Numbered from the stretch's first letter, positions 30,137 through 41,914 are shown. The stretch is DNA of 64,000 bases from Rhipidocladum racemiflorum (GCA_036346355.1 CM070570.1:2914001-2978000), one strand, 5' to 3'. Notes: generated by a model from the letters alone, not told the origin. Translations and numbers: made by a program.

Positions 30137-30341
30137 TAGTCTTTTGCGGGCCTTAGAGGACTTAAAAATATTTTTTCTTTGGGGTTGAACTGAATTGCCC
30201 TGTTTTCTGTTTTTCCTCCTCTCCCCTTTCTTTTCGTCTTTTCCTCTTCTCCTCCCTGTTATACTCTGTCTAGTGCATTCTCTTGCACTCTGTACTATGC
30301 ATACCTTTATTTAATACAGCTCGTCTGTTTTCAAAAAAAAA
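30137..30341 (+). mobile_element. Tiny LINE 3' tail with ~42-bp target duplication
   Basis: The 205-bp insert holds a pyrimidine-rich LINE 3' UTR, the GCACTCTGTACT block shared with the LINE at 12847-14079, and a terminal A-run. It is flanked by AGTCCACAAAATCGTCGCAA...GGCTC (30095-30136) and AGTCCACAAAACCGTCGCAA...AGCTC (30342-30383), a diverged direct repeat of about 42 bp. No protein is encoded. Confidence 0.75.
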
Positions 30342-30383
30342 AGTCCACAAAACCGTCGCAACCAATTGCTCCTCTCCCAGCTC

Positions 30384-31430
30384 CGGCCGAGCCCCATTCA
30401 TCTCCACATGTGTTGCTCCATATTCAAATTACTCGCAACTGAAGTTCTCTCACCGGCTCACAAACCCACCAACCAATTCTTACAATCGTCCACTGTGACT
30501 TCCGCGCCATGATGACCATCTTCTTCGGATCCGGTGGCACGGCACCGGCCTTCCTCACAGCTTTTTCGATCAAGTAAACAGGTGAAATGAAGTCCCACTA
30601 ACCTCCTGATTCTCATACCCTTTTTTTATTAAACTTTAGCTCACCTTTACTAGCCTTCCGACGCATCACCAGCAGCAACGCCGCCTGAGCTCGTCGCGGG
30701 CCATTTTCGGCTATCCCTAATCTCCACCGAGCTACCCCTAGAACGCATGCACCTACTCCTTGCTCCATGAGCGGTGGACAACCAACCCCTGGTCGATCCC
30801 GTCGCCGGCAAGCTCCTTCAGCTGCCTCCTCTGTCCCTTATCACTGAATTGCGGGCCCAAGTAGTCAGTCTCAAAGGACGCGCCGAGCCACTAACCACGG
30901 GACCCCGCCTAATAGCCCTCAAACCACCGAGCCACTGCCTTACGGGCCCCATCGGACAGAGCAGTGCTTTTACAGACTTGCCAAAAACGGTAATACTCTT
31001 TCTAAGTTTGAAGGCACACTTTCCTTTTTAGGAAACTTCAGAAAAACCCTAGAAACTAAAACATGCATAACTTTTGCATACTAAGTCGAAATTTAATGAA
31101 ACAAGTTTCTAAATTTGAGTAGCATTATGTAGATTAGTATTGACATAGGGGTACTTAGGCGATTAGTATTTATTTGTTGAGAAAATTTTAAAGTTGCCTA
31201 TTCATCCTCTCTAGTCCGAATTCTTGACCCAACACCAACTCCCCCAAAGTTCTGCTTGTAAATTTTTCACATGTATTACTCTTAAATGGCATTATAATAC
31301 TCCAGAAAGAACCCACACCAAATCCGGTCCAAGCAACATGCAAACCGATCCAAATAACATCAATTTCGATCAAAATACTCAAAATTTCGGTGAAATTTAC
31401 CGAAAATTTTAAAATCAATGTATCAATTTA
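30384..31430. other. Intergenic, no gene
   Basis: Mixed-composition DNA. Short frames such as 30774-31031 show no recognisable domain. Nothing further is supported. Confidence 0.45.
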
Positions 31431-31836
31431 GGCCCTGTTTGGTAGCAAAGTTTTTTCAATACTATGGTATTACAAAACTATGGTTTGGAAATTGCTTTAG
31501 CATAAATACCATAGTTTCACTTACCACCATTGAAACCATGATTTTTCTTGGAACTACAAACTGTTTAGCTACAAAGGCTTTTGCATGATATTTTCAAAGT
31601 ATTGACCAGCCATGTACACCTCTCTCTGTGTGATTCCAGCGCCAAAAGCTCAAAACTGAGGTCTGAGTGGAGTTTTCAGTACTCCAAAAATACTATGGTA
31701 TTGACAATACCATGATTTTCAAAATAGAGTTTTTTTTATTGCTTTCAAACACCTTATGGTAAAAAATACTATGGTATTCTTCAAAACCATAATTTTATTT
31801 AGAAACTATGAAAATACTTTGTTATCAAACATGCCC
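31431..31836. mobile_element. MITE with ~20-bp terminal inverted repeats
   Basis: GGCCCTGTTTGGTAGCAAAG at the left matches in reverse the right end (CTTTGTTATCAAACATGCCC). The interior is full of CTATGGTATT/AATACCATAG inverted units. TTA precedes it; ATA follows, so the target duplication is imperfect. PIF/Harbinger type is likely. Confidence 0.7.
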
Positions 31837-31956
31837 ATAATTTTTTTTCAAATTGTTTTTATTCGGCTAGGAGTTTTAATTTTGTGTCTGACCAAAATCT
31901 ATAATCTCAGCCGAGAAATTTGAACCTTGGCGCTAAGGGCGCTATCAAAAAGCCTT

Positions 31957-32070
31957 GGGGGTGTTTGGATGAGGGGTATTTTCTTGGAAGGTTTTGGGAT
32001 TTAGTTCAAATTTGAACTAAATTCCAAAACATTCCAATGAAATACCTCCTATCAAGCAGGGCCTTGTGGG
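31957..32070. mobile_element. Small Tourist-like MITE, second copy of the ~110-bp family
   Basis: The ends GGGGGTGTTTGGATGAGG and CCTATCAAGCAGGGCC form diverged inverted repeats around a near-palindromic core TTCAAATTTGAA. It shares its core with 26376-26482. Confidence 0.65.
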
Positions 32071-32173
32071 CGAGGCGGTTGGCAACGGGCCAAAAACAGC
32101 TCAAGCAAAAAGCGCCAGCGGCGGCTGCGATAAAAACGAGAAAAAGAAATAGAGAGCGCGGCGGCAGCGCAAC

Positions 32174-32907
32174 TAGGGGTGTAAACGGGTCGGGTTCGGG
32201 CGGGTAGTAGGTCATCCCGTACCCTACCCTATTATTTTTCTCCTGCACGTGCACGCACGTAGTAAAAATCGGGTAGGTACGGTAACGGTAGCATTTTCTA
32301 CTTAACGGGTAGAAATCGGGTTACTGTAGTGTATGACGGGTATAATACGCATAACGGCATTTACTTCATCGGGTAGTGCACTAAATACCTAGGATCAAAA
32401 CATGCGATGAAAACAATCCAACCATCACACTAGTACATCATATAATATAATAGATAACGGCGTATAGTCTAACAAACATACATAGTCCAATTACTCTAGA
32501 ACATAAAGCAACATAGAAGGTGGTAATTAACAGTAGCATGTTACACCCTAAGTATTTTCCCAAAATCATGTTCTCTACTGCCTAATGAGCAAAACAAAAG
32601 TGGTTTCATAATTTTTGAACATATATTGAACAAGTTATGGTTATTTAATTATTTCTTACATTGAAAACCTACTTATTTAACTATTAATGCAAATTAACTC
32701 TAAATTCAAAATTCTTTGCATAATATAGAAATATATCAGACAAGGATTGTAACAAAATTTATTCCACTAAGTTTGAATTAACTTTGCACAAAATTTGCAT
32801 GTAGCTAGTTTCAAACATACCATTCAAATTTGAATTTTGATTTAAATGGATAAACAAAATTCAAATATTTTTGCAGAATATGAAAGTACATGATTTAACA
32901 TGAATTT
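32174..32907. mobile_element. Left end of a hAT-like DNA transposon, truncated
   Basis: It begins TAGGGGTGTAAACGGGTCGG, a common hAT end in plants, followed by at least six CGGGTA/TACCC subterminal motifs up to 32375. There is no transposase. The Tat LTR at 32908 interrupts or abuts it, so the other end is missing or lies beyond the window. The expected 8-bp target duplication (GCGCAAC plus base before the start) cannot be checked. Confidence 0.5.
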
Positions 32908-33590
32908 TGTCGACGATTGGGAAGCAGGCCCCCGCCGAGCTTACTTGTTGGTGGAGGGACCAACTGTGACCCCTTCTCACGTGAGGGATTACTCAAAGGG
33001 ATGACTCACTGGACTTCAACGAGCGTGGACACGTTAGCTTACCCTGGTTCGGGCCTCTCAAGAAAGAGATAATAGCCCTACTCCAGCTAGTGTATGTTCT
33101 TGCAATGTATCTCGAGCGTATGTCTCTTGTCTTACAAAATGCCTGCTCAGGTTGTGTGTCCCCTTATGATGGGGACGCTTTTATAGCTTACAAAGGATCG
33201 AACTCCATGACCACTACCCGCGACGCTTGGACCTCGTCCAAACGTGGCAACTGGTGGATCCTATCTTTCCGCCACGCTCCCACGGGAAATGTAACGGGCT
33301 AACGGAAGTTACGCTCGGGTGGTTATTCTCACCGACCCCGAGACCACGTAAGGTCGGCCGATGGCGGCAGACCGAAGCTCGGACATCTTACCCGAGCCCG
33401 AGCTCGAATCGACCGAATACGTGGCATTCTAGGTCCCACCGAGCCCGAACTTCGAACTGGCCTAATGCGTGGCGTTCAGTGTCTCGAGTAGACCGCCAGG
33501 AGTAACGACCTCCTGGTGGCTCGGACGGGAGCGAACTTGGTCGTTGGTGGCATCCGAGGTAATTTATGGAAATTACCCGACTCCCCGACA
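32908..33590 (-). repeat. Tat 3' LTR
   Basis: 683 bp from TGTCGACGATTGG to CTCCCCGACA. It aligns with 54265-54835 over its first ~570 bp, with many small indels at CNG sites. Confidence 0.85.
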
Positions 33591-33604
33591 GCTAGCCCCC
33601 GAGG
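33591..33604 (-). promoter_or_regulatory. Tat polypurine tract
   Basis: CCTCGGGGGCTAGC on the minus strand, directly before the LTR start TGTCGGGG. Confidence 0.7.
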
Positions 33605-34121
33605 TTCAAGTGGGAAAAGGTCTAAGGAAGGCCTTCCCCTTGGGCCTACCGTTCTACGAGCATGTCGGTTCTGCGGCGGACAACTGCCGCGACCAACGAG
33701 CTATTATCCTTCTCCGAACGAGCTTGTTGGTTACGCGGCGGACAACCGCCACGACCAACGAGCTATTAACCTTCTCCGAACGAGCTTGTTCCCGGCCGTC
33801 CGCTTCGAAGCAGTGGGCCCCTCTCAACGGTTCCTTCTCCCTAAGCCTCGAATCGTCCTTCCGGGAACCGTCTTTTCGGGCAGACGGTTTCGATTTACGC
33901 GCCCACGTGTCGTTTCCTGATGGCGAACGCCTCAATCGCCTCTGTGCCTCTAGGGCTTCCTCGACCATAACGGCGGGAAGTCCTTTTGCTTTCCCATTTC
34001 TGGAGGAGTTTTTAAACACTCAAGAGAAAGCCCTTAGACTTACTTGGCCGCTTGCGATCGCTGCCTCATACCCCTCTCGCTTCGGCGCTCATCCTTCTCC
34101 TTGATCATCTTTTTCCACCCT
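33605..34121 (+). other. Upstream region of the Tat antisense gene
   Basis: No supported coding sequence. It should contain the promoter of the plus-strand antisense gene. Its main structure is the 62-bp tandem repeat at 33673-33796. A long plus-strand frame over this area starts inside the LTR and is rejected. Confidence 0.45.
33673..33796. repeat. 62-bp tandem repeat
   Basis: Two copies of GCGGCGGACAAC...GACCAACGAGCTATTA...CTTCTCCGAACGAGCTTG with a 62-bp period, upstream of the antisense gene. They may be promoter-internal repeats. Confidence 0.8.
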
Positions 34122-34707
34122 CATGGCGAGGTTCGGCCAAAGAAGCTCGACAGCGCAGCTGGAGATCCTCTAGCAAAGAGGCACGCCGACGCCAAGCACA
34201 TGGAGAGTCCCCTGGCGCCGAGGAGAGCCCACAATGAGGAGGGGGAGATTGTCTCCACCGAGCTCTACGCCATGAACGGGCTCGGACGCCCGAAAGTGAG
34301 TTCGTCGAGGCCAGACTCGCCTCGCGAAAGTGCGAGATCGCTCACCTCCACCCCAACTCCATTCTCATCATGGCCATCTTCACCCATCTCTGCGAAGGGT
34401 TCGTGGGCGCCGAGCCCACTCCCGCCTCTTCTTCCACTTCTACACCCTTTCTCGCACGCCAAGACGCCGCAGCCTGGCCGCTTCATTTCCGCTGCGACCT
34501 ACCCGACCATACGAGTACCCGAGCTTCACGCTCAAGGACTCGGTGTCGGGTTGGGCCGACTCTTGGTTCTATTTGAGGAAAGCAGAGGGCGGCACGCTTT
34601 CCTACTCCGGCGTCAGAGGTCGCGCCGTCGAGACGCCCCGTCCGCTCGTGGAGCCTGAGGAGGAGAAGATCCTCATGACGATCAACGAGCTCACGTGCCT
34701 GGGGCTG
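34122..34707 (+). pseudogene. Antisense gene of the Tat element, 5' half (putative gypsy-type transposase domain)
   Basis: Plus-strand translation around 34308-34425 gives E-F-V-E-A-R-L-A, then K-C-E-I-A-H-L-H-P-N-S-I-L-I-M-A-I-F-T-H-L, then CEGFVGAEP. A second frame (34430-34707) continues with FFHFYTLSR, W-A-D-S-W-F-Y-L-R and PRPLVEPEEEKI. This order is that of the Pfam family for putative gypsy-type transposon proteins (PF04195), whose function is unknown despite the name. At least two frameshifts occur. The coding sequence is cut by the Tekay insertion at 34707/34708 and resumes at 45657. The start is uncertain; candidate Met codons lie at 34052 and 34122. Confidence 0.7.
34703..34707. 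repeat. Target-site duplication of the Tekay element, left copy
   Basis: GGCTG, repeated exactly at 45652-45656 on the other side of the element. Confidence 0.95.
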
Positions 34708-37700
34708 TGTCGGGACCCGAATCTACAAATCCGGACCCTCTGTGTATTCTGTACTAGTCCAGGATCACGCTAGTACACACAGTGGTACAGTGGTTGAGTA
34801 TCACAATCATACACAACGGAAATAATTAATAAAGTACTTCAAATATTAAATAAACTGGTTACAAGACCTTAAGGTCACCTTACAAATAGTCACGCACGCA
34901 GGCTTACAACAACAAAAGAGAATAAACAAAGCAATGAATGAAGAACACCGAGGAATCCCATCAATACGCCACAGGCAATCGACAGGGTTCGACTCCTAGA
35001 TAATCGCCTTCTCACGGAACTTCTTCTTCTTCGACGTTGTAGACTTACGCTCCTTTGGTGATTTGTTTGTTGCAAGGGGTGAGTACATAAAGCACTCAGC
35101 AAGTCATGCACGTAATGCAAGTCTAATAACTATATGCATGGCTTATTCCAAAAGACAAATGAATGGTTATTTTGCGTAAAAGCAACATTTTGCCTCTATC
35201 AAATAATCTTAATAGATTCAAAAGCGTAAATACCATATTATATAATAAGTTATCAATCTCTTTTCAAACCATTTGGCACAAGCCCTAAATCACTTTAGCA
35301 ATTATCTCTCGCATACTGACCACCCATTCCCACATTTTTATTCTAGAAAATCTACCCCTTGATCAGTAATCCCGAGCTTTGTCCAAGACTGTGGACTCGG
35401 CTATTCGAATAGTTTTGACACACTCTGCAGAGGTTGTACACTTTACCCACATGATACAGCCAAGACACCACAAAGGCGATTAACCGTAGAATCTAAGCTT
35501 TTTAAACTTCCGTCTACACCAATGACCCTCTCCGGTTTGTGCCATACACCATCCCTTCCCTTAGCAAGGCGAAGTATGGGACCGACAACACCGTTGGATA
35601 GGGTACCAAGCCGTAGCTCCAGACGCCTCCCCGCACAGCTACTCCCTGTAGCTGTCACCCTTAGGTATCAAAGGTAAGACTTCGTAATCCTACTAACCTA
35701 AGACTGCCCCACACCAGCCCATGTGGTTGTAATGGAATACTCACTCAAAGGCTTGCAAGGTTAAGTCCTTAATCGCCCAGGGCAAGACATTCATCACTCA
35801 TCCCCGACTCCAAAACATCTCACATCGCTCATCCCAAGGCCGCAAAGGCTGTTTCTCAATATCTCAGTGCCATAAAGGCCCACCTCGGCATAAAGCCTCA
35901 TACCACTTGCCCTGCACTAAATCTTTTCCCCACCCTTGTTCAACTATTGTGCAACACATGCCAACAAGAATTTCCGGCTACTATGTAGAACCACAAAGGT
36001 ACCTACACTTCACATCTTCCCGTGACAAGTTCACACTTAACATTCCAAAATCATCTCACTTGTCATTAGTCAATATTATTTTGCTTATTTTGAAACAAGG
36101 TTCACGTAAGCATGGCTAAGCAACTAGTCACGGTCTAGCCTCCCGTGTTGGCACAATCATATTATCCAACATTTTAATCCCAACTTAAGGCAACAAGGAA
36201 ACATATGACATACAAATAATATTAACAAGGGTGAGTTAACAATTAGGTTGATTAACTAATTACCCAAATTAAATTATTTATTTTATTCAACATAACATGC
36301 ATACTTTAAATCGAAATATATCTTTAAAATGCTAGGATCAAAATGGTCAAAGCACGACTTGCCTTCAAATAGCTGATACTCTTGATCTAAGTCTTGAGCT
36401 TGGTCTTCGACTTCCACACTCCCGCTCAGATCAACGTCTACGCGTAGCAAACAACCACGTAAACACACAATCGGAAAAATGCCGCAAATCAAATTAATGC
36501 GTAATTTCGCGAAAACTTCCAGAAAATTAGTTTAGCATATTCTAAGATTTATAAAATTTATTTCGACATTTTGACACGTATAGTTTAGTAGTTACAAAAT
36601 TCGCAATTTTGGACTTTCCGCAAATAATTTAACAGTATAAATTTAATTATAAAATTTCACAAAAATTACTGTAGAAAGGTATTAATATTTACTAATTTAC
36701 AAAATTTGTCGCAAGCGAGTCGGACTTGGAACGAATTTGTAGCGAAAAAGAGAAAATTCGCAATTTCTGAAAAAGTTCATGTGTAAAACTAACTTTCTAG
36801 TTTCTTTTCCCTGTGCAGGGTACTGTGCGGCGAGAGCGACTCCATGCATGGGTACTGTGGTTCGGTTTTGAGAATATTTCAGCAAGCATACCACGACATG
36901 GTTAACAAAATATATATACACACATATACACGCAGACCATTCAACTAATATACGTATACATATGGAAGATTATACTAGCGAATCGGTCGAATAAATACAT
37001 ACGGACCACCGAAAATAACCGTAGGTAGGCATATATATACACTCCGTTCTAGCCAACATGTATATACGCTAAAGTATACGTCCATCCGTCCAAACCGTAT
37101 ATACATTTATTCGGCCAAAAATCTACGTTCCTCCGACTAACTATATATATACGCGAATATATATATGCATCTACTGACCACGGTACACGCGTTCACGCAT
37201 ATAGAAAAATCATATACGCTATTATCCTAATAAATACACGCGAATAAAATATATATATATAAGGAAACAAACATGCGTAGTATCGTATGTAGGCGCAACT
37301 ATAGATGATGGGATCAACTAATCGACGGAGACGGAGTGCGCAAAAAGAAAAAGAAGTACCGATCTACGGCGGCAGTAGCGTAGAAAGAAGACGACGTGGC
37401 CGGAACGTGTGCTCGCGATGTAGATGACGGCGACGACTACGGCAACGTCCACGTACACGGCAGCGATGTCAACGTAGACGGCGGCGGCATCCACGGCAGC
37501 GGCGACGTGTCGGAGGCGACGACGACGTACACGACGGCGACGGCGAGAGAAGCGCGCGGTCGGCCAAGTCAGTGGTTTGGAGACGAAGTCAGCATATGGT
37601 ATGAGGAGAGGTGAGAATGGAGAAATGACTTAAAAATGGAAAACACTGCTAGGGAGATAGAAATGGCTGGAAGGTTGGAAGTTGCCAGAGAAATGGAAAC

Positions 37701-38452
37701 GTGTGTGCTGCAAAGGAAATGAATAGATCGCTAGCTTGTAGAGGAAACGCTGGAGCATGCGTACGGCTAGAGAGGAAACGTTCACGCCCTTAATCACGCA
37801 TGCATTGCCTGATATAAATGGGTGCATGCAAGGAAATGAATAGGGAACGGCTGGAGGATCAAGAGCACGTATTGCTAATTAAGCCCCATGCGTGAGAGTT
37901 TCCCACAATGCTTCATGCGTGGAGAAAATGGAGAGATGTGAAACGGTCGGAAAGGCAAAGGTCCAAATAGACATGCCTGCACGTATACGTGTTGCATATA
38001 TACATGTATATGCACACATTGCGCAGAACGGGTTTAGAAGGGGAAAAAAAATAGCAGAGTGGCTCAAAAATCCAGGAAATTCTTCTAAAATACTATGAAC
38101 TATTTGGAACTTAGCAAAGTTGGTTTCGCGATTTTTGGACGTGTAGATTTTCCGCAAAAATTCTTTTCGTGAATCAGACACCTGTACCGATTTTTATAAA
38201 ATCAACGACTTACGTTAGATAGCAAGTTTTTCGAAAATATTTGAAACGAACACTCTCGTCTACCAATTATCTTACTTATCAACGAAATTTTAAATTTTAT
38301 GCTTATTCGAAAACGCCGGATCTTTATTTAATACGATTAGTCCAACAAACTGGAATTCAAATTACTCGCGAGGGTTCCAAATAAACTTCAGAAAATACAA
38401 ATAATCCCAGAAACACACTAAATATATTAAAAGCAAATTTTGGGATGTTACA
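34708..38452 (-). repeat. Tekay 3' LTR
   Basis: Runs from TGTCGGGACCC to GGGATGTTACA. It pairs with 41921-45651. The 2.3 kb nearest U3 is nearly identical, while the first 1.7 kb (R-U5 side) shows many clustered small indels. An AT-rich TATATATACGCG stretch lies at 37130-37260. Confidence 0.95.
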
Positions 38453-38466
38453 AACCTCCTCCCCTT
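38453..38466 (-). promoter_or_regulatory. Tekay polypurine tract
   Basis: AAGGGGAGGAGGTT on the minus strand, immediately before the 3' LTR. Confidence 0.85.
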
Positions 38467-38494
38467 AACAGAATCTCGTCCCCGAGATTCGAGG

Positions 38495-39690
38495 CTAACT
38501 ATAGAATAGGTCGGGAAACTCCTTCTTCAAGTCCTCCTCGCGCTTCCAGGTCGCTTCGCTTTCAGAGTGGTTACTCCACTGCACTCTGCAAAACCGCGTT
38601 GACTTGTTCCTCGTCTCGCGATCCTTGGTGTCGAGAACCTTCACCGGATGTTCCTTGTAGGTCAGGTCTTCTTGTAGATCAATGTCCTCCAACGGTGCTT
38701 GTTCCTCGGGTACTCGCAAACACTTCTTCAGCTGGGAGACGTGAAAGACGTCATGCACTCCACCAAAGACTGCGGGCAACTCCAATCGATAGGCTACTTC
38801 GCCTCTTCGGCTTAGGATTTTGAAGGGTCCCACATATCTCGGTGCAAGTTTCCTTTGCGTGAAACCTTCGGACTCCCTTAAGTGGTGTTACTCGAGATAT
38901 ACATAGTCTTCGTGTTTAAAGCTTAAATCCCTTCGTCTGTTGTCCGCATAGCTCTTCTCGTCTAGACCGAGCAATCTTCGCCTTTCCCGATTATTGCTAT
39001 CTTTTCTTCGGCTTCTTGCAGAATGTCCGGTCCAACCACTTGATGTTCACCAATTTCATTCCAATGTAATGGTGTTCGGCAAGGCCTTCCGTATAAAGCT
39101 TCAAAAGGTGACATCTACATACTAGCTTGATAGCTGTTATTATAACCGAATTCGCATAGGGCAAACATTTATCCCATGATGTCGCATATGCCAATGCAAT
39201 GTGCTCGAGCATATCTTCAAGTATCCGATTGACCCTTTCGATCGACCATCTGCTTATGCGGGTGATATGCGGTAATCAAGTTCAATCGTGTCCCCAAAGC
39301 TTCATGTAGCTTACCCCGTAACCTCGAGGTGAATTGGGTACCTGCATCGACACTATCTTCTTCGGCACACCGTGTAGACAAACAATTACGGACATATACG
39401 CTTCGCCAATCGGTCTCTGAATAAGTTGTCTTTACCGGTATGAAGTGTGCAACTTTGGTTAGTCGGTCCACTATAACCCATATTAAATCATAACCGGCTT
39501 GTGTTCTAGGCAAACCAAGAATGAAATCCATGCCGATCTCCTCCCACTTCCATTCCGAATCTTCAGTGGGTTGCAACAGCCCTCGCTGGCCTCTCGATGC
39601 ATAGCTTTGACTCGTGACATACATCACATAATGCAACATATTCTGCGACTTCTCTCTTCATACTCGGCCACCAAAACCTTTCCTTGAGAT
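38495..39690 (-). pseudogene. Tekay integrase and chromodomain, frameshifted
   Basis: Segment 39217-39690 has W-E-E-I-G-M-D-F-I-L-G-L-P and WVIVDRLTKVAHFIP, covering the first catalytic aspartate, then D-A-G-T-Q-F-T-S for the second. Segment 38997-39212 covers W-D-K-C-L-P and the following helix. Segment 38495-38833 has G-P-F-K-I-L-S-R, the DVFHVSQLKKC motif and a chromodomain (VKVLDTKDRETRN, V-Q-W-S-N, A-T-W-K-R-E-E-D-L). Chromodomains of this type steer integration toward marked heterochromatin. Frameshifts separate the segments and the zinc finger is not readable. Confidence 0.9.
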
Positions 39691-39733
39691 CCTGGTACAT
39701 CTTTGTACTTTCCGGTGAATTGAGTACTTGGAA

Positions 39734-41248
39734 TCATGAGCTTCTTCCAAAGATCAACTGTTTCAACTCTTTCTTGTCGTGTACACAAATACGCTCCTTC
39801 ATCCACAAGATACCCCGATCATCCAGCCTGTATTCTTGGGCTAGGCCTTCTTCCATCCTAGATTTGATCCGATTGATTTTCTCATCATCTTCCTGGCCTT
39901 CTTTAACTGATCCTCCAATGTTGGCTTGATTTCTAATGCGGCTAGAAAACCTTCGGAACCACTTCAGCCTTAGTTTCCGAAAGTCCTTGCACAACTCCGT
40001 TTGACTGTCTTCCATTATTGCGTTAACACTGTGACCTTTCCGACTTAAAGCGTCAGCCACAACATTGGCTTTGCCTGGATGATAATGTATCTCCACATTA
40101 TAATCCTTAATCAACTCTAACCATCTTCTTTGTCTCATATTCAAGTCTGACTGGGTGAATATATACTTAAGACTCTTATGGTCTGTGTATATCTCACACC
40201 TGTTTCCAATGAGGTAATGGCGCCACAACTTTAGAGCATGCACGACAGATGCTAACTCCAAGTCATGCGTCGGATAATTTTCCTCATGAGGCCTTAACTG
40301 TCTTGATGCATAAGCTATTACTTTTCTATTCTGCATCAGAACACATCCTAGTCCTTGTCGTGACGCATCACAGTAAATATCAAAACTCTGATGTACATCG
40401 GGTAGAACCAATACTGGTGCCGTTGTCAATTTCTTTTTCAACTCCTGGAAACTCTTTTCACATTCCGACGTCCAAATAAACTTTTTTTCTTTCTTCAACA
40501 ATTGCGTAAGAGGTTTAGCAATTGTGGAGAATCCTTCTATAAATCGACGGTAGTATCCCGCCATTCCCAGAAAACTTCTGACTTGAGTCACCGTCTTCGG
40601 CTGCTCCCAATGTACTACTGCTTCAACTTTACTTGGATCTACTGCAACTCCTTCGGTCGTCATGATATGTCCGAGGAACTCCACTTTGTTTTTCCAGAAA
40701 TCACACTTACTGAACTTGGCAAATAATTGTTGTTCTCTTAACTTTTCCAACACTAATCTGAGATGTTCAGCATGTTCCTCTCTGGTCTTGGAATATACCA
40801 GAATATCATCAATAAACACTACTACAAACTTATCCAGATATTCCATAAAAACTTTATTCATCAAATTCATGAAATATGCCGGTGCATTTGTCAATCCAAA
40901 AGACATTACTGTGAACTCATAATGTCCATACCGTGAAGAAAACGCGGTCTTCGGTATGTCTTCAGATCTGATCTTTAGTTGATGGTATCCTGATCGAAGA
41001 TCGATCTTAGAGAAAACTCCTGCTCCTCTTAATTGATCAAACAAATCATCTATCCGAGGTAGCGGGTACTTATTCTTTATCGTCACATCATTCAATGCAC
41101 GATAGTCTATACACATCCGGAAGCTTCCATCCTTCTTTTTGACAAACAATACTGGTGCTCCCCAAGGTGAAGAACTTGGTCTTATAAAACCTTTTTCCAT
41201 CAGCTCCTCGATCTGCTTCTTCATTTCAATCAGCTCATCCGTAGACAT
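39734..41248 (-). CDS. Tekay reverse transcriptase and RNase H
   Basis: An unbroken frame of 504 residues. Reverse transcriptase motifs in order are G-F-I-R-P-S-S-S-P-W-G-A-P-V, F-R-M-C-I-D-Y-R-A-L-N, FSKIDLRSGYHQL, FGLTNAPAYF (A for the usual T in A-P-A-T-F), and the catalytic FVVVFIDDILVYS. RNase H shows IYCDASRQGLGCVL, Y-P-T-H-D-L-E-L-A with the catalytic glutamate, and IYTDHKSLKYIF. It ends with VVADALSRK. This is the best-preserved enzyme segment in the window and would copy element RNA if supplied with capsid from elsewhere. The frame runs on past the RNase H into the integrase linker, then breaks near 39740. Confidence 0.95.
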   Translation of the reverse strand: MSTDELIEMKKQIEELMEKGFIRPSSSPWGAPVLFVKKKDGSFRMCIDYRALNDVTIKNKYPLPRIDDLFDQLRGAGVFSKIDLRSGYHQLKIRSEDIPKTAFSSRYGHYEFTVMSFGLTNAPAYFMNLMNKVFMEYLDKFVVVFIDDILVYSKTREEHAEHLRLVLEKLREQQLFAKFSKCDFWKNKVEFLGHIMTTEGVAVDPSKVEAVVHWEQPKTVTQVRSFLGMAGYYRRFIEGFSTIAKPLTQLLKKEKKFIWTSECEKSFQELKKKLTTAPVLVLPDVHQSFDIYCDASRQGLGCVLMQNRKVIAYASRQLRPHEENYPTHDLELASVVHALKLWRHYLIGNRCEIYTDHKSLKYIFTQSDLNMRQRRWLELIKDYNVEIHYHPGKANVVADALSRKGHSVNAIMEDSQTELCKDFRKLRLKWFRRFSSRIRNQANIGGSVKEGQEDDEKINRIKSRMEEGLAQEYRLDDRGILWMKERICVHDKKELKQLIFGRSS

Positions 41249-41265
41249 CCGATAGGGTCTCTTTG

Positions 41266-41505
41266 CTATCGGTCGTTCTGCACTAGCTCAATTACAAACT
41301 CTATGTCCCTATCCGGTGGCATCCCTGGTAGATCTTCTGGGAATACATCTGGGAATTCATTTACTATCGGCACTTCTTCCAAACTAATTGCGTTCAAGTT
41401 GTTGACCACCAGTTGTCCGATTCTGGTTGTTGTGGCTTGAAACTCCACCTTTCTCCCATCCGGGCTTTCAACAGAAACTACCCTCCTTCCGCAATCCAAT
41501 ACCAC
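41266..41505 (-). pseudogene. Tekay protease-RT linker remnant
   Basis: The frame VLDCGRRVVSVESPDGRKV followed by P-I-V-N-E-F-P-D-V-F-P-E-D-L-P-G-M-P-P-D-R is the segment between protease and reverse transcriptase in this lineage. The protease active site and all of gag, which should lie at higher coordinates, are absent; leader sequence follows instead. Confidence 0.85.
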
Positions 41506-41902
41506 TTTTTATTTAAATAAGGTATGGTTGCTTACAAGTGCCTAAGGGCAAATGCAACGCATACCTGCCACACACAAACATAACACAAGACATCACGCAG
41601 TTCACATCGACTCACACATACGGCCGAACTAGAGAATAAAGACGCGACTCAACAACCGAGTCTCACAACAGCACTACTCGCTCACTCGTCGAGCCAACCT
41701 CCACATCTGCCAAAACAACTCGTAAGAACACAACATTTTTAAAAGTAAGATGAACATGAGAAAGTTCAGCATGAGGCAAGAATCAGAGAGAAAGGATAAG
41801 TCAAGACTCCCATTATTTTCTTGACCAGTTTTAGCCTTTTAGAAAATAGTTTTGTCTCCGCCAACGGCCATTCTAATTGAGGGTATCCTGCTGATCAACC
41901 TT
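41506..41902 (-). other. Tekay leader, truncated at the gag deletion
   Basis: About 400 bases without coding capacity. The ACGGCCATTCTAATTGA block near 41866 is shared with the other Tekay-like leader (2080). The deletion joint is probably near 41506. Confidence 0.6.
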
Positions 41903-41914
41903 GGCTCGATACCA
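41903..41914 (-). promoter_or_regulatory. Tekay primer-binding site
   Basis: TGGTATCGAGCC on the minus strand, six bases from the LTR. It matches initiator Met tRNA with one change (or a base loss) against TGGTATCAGAGC. Confidence 0.8.

Noticed and set aside
33469..34104. Plus-strand 211-residue frame
   Set aside because: It starts inside the Tat LTR, crosses the polypurine tract and the 62-bp repeat, and lacks any recognised motif.
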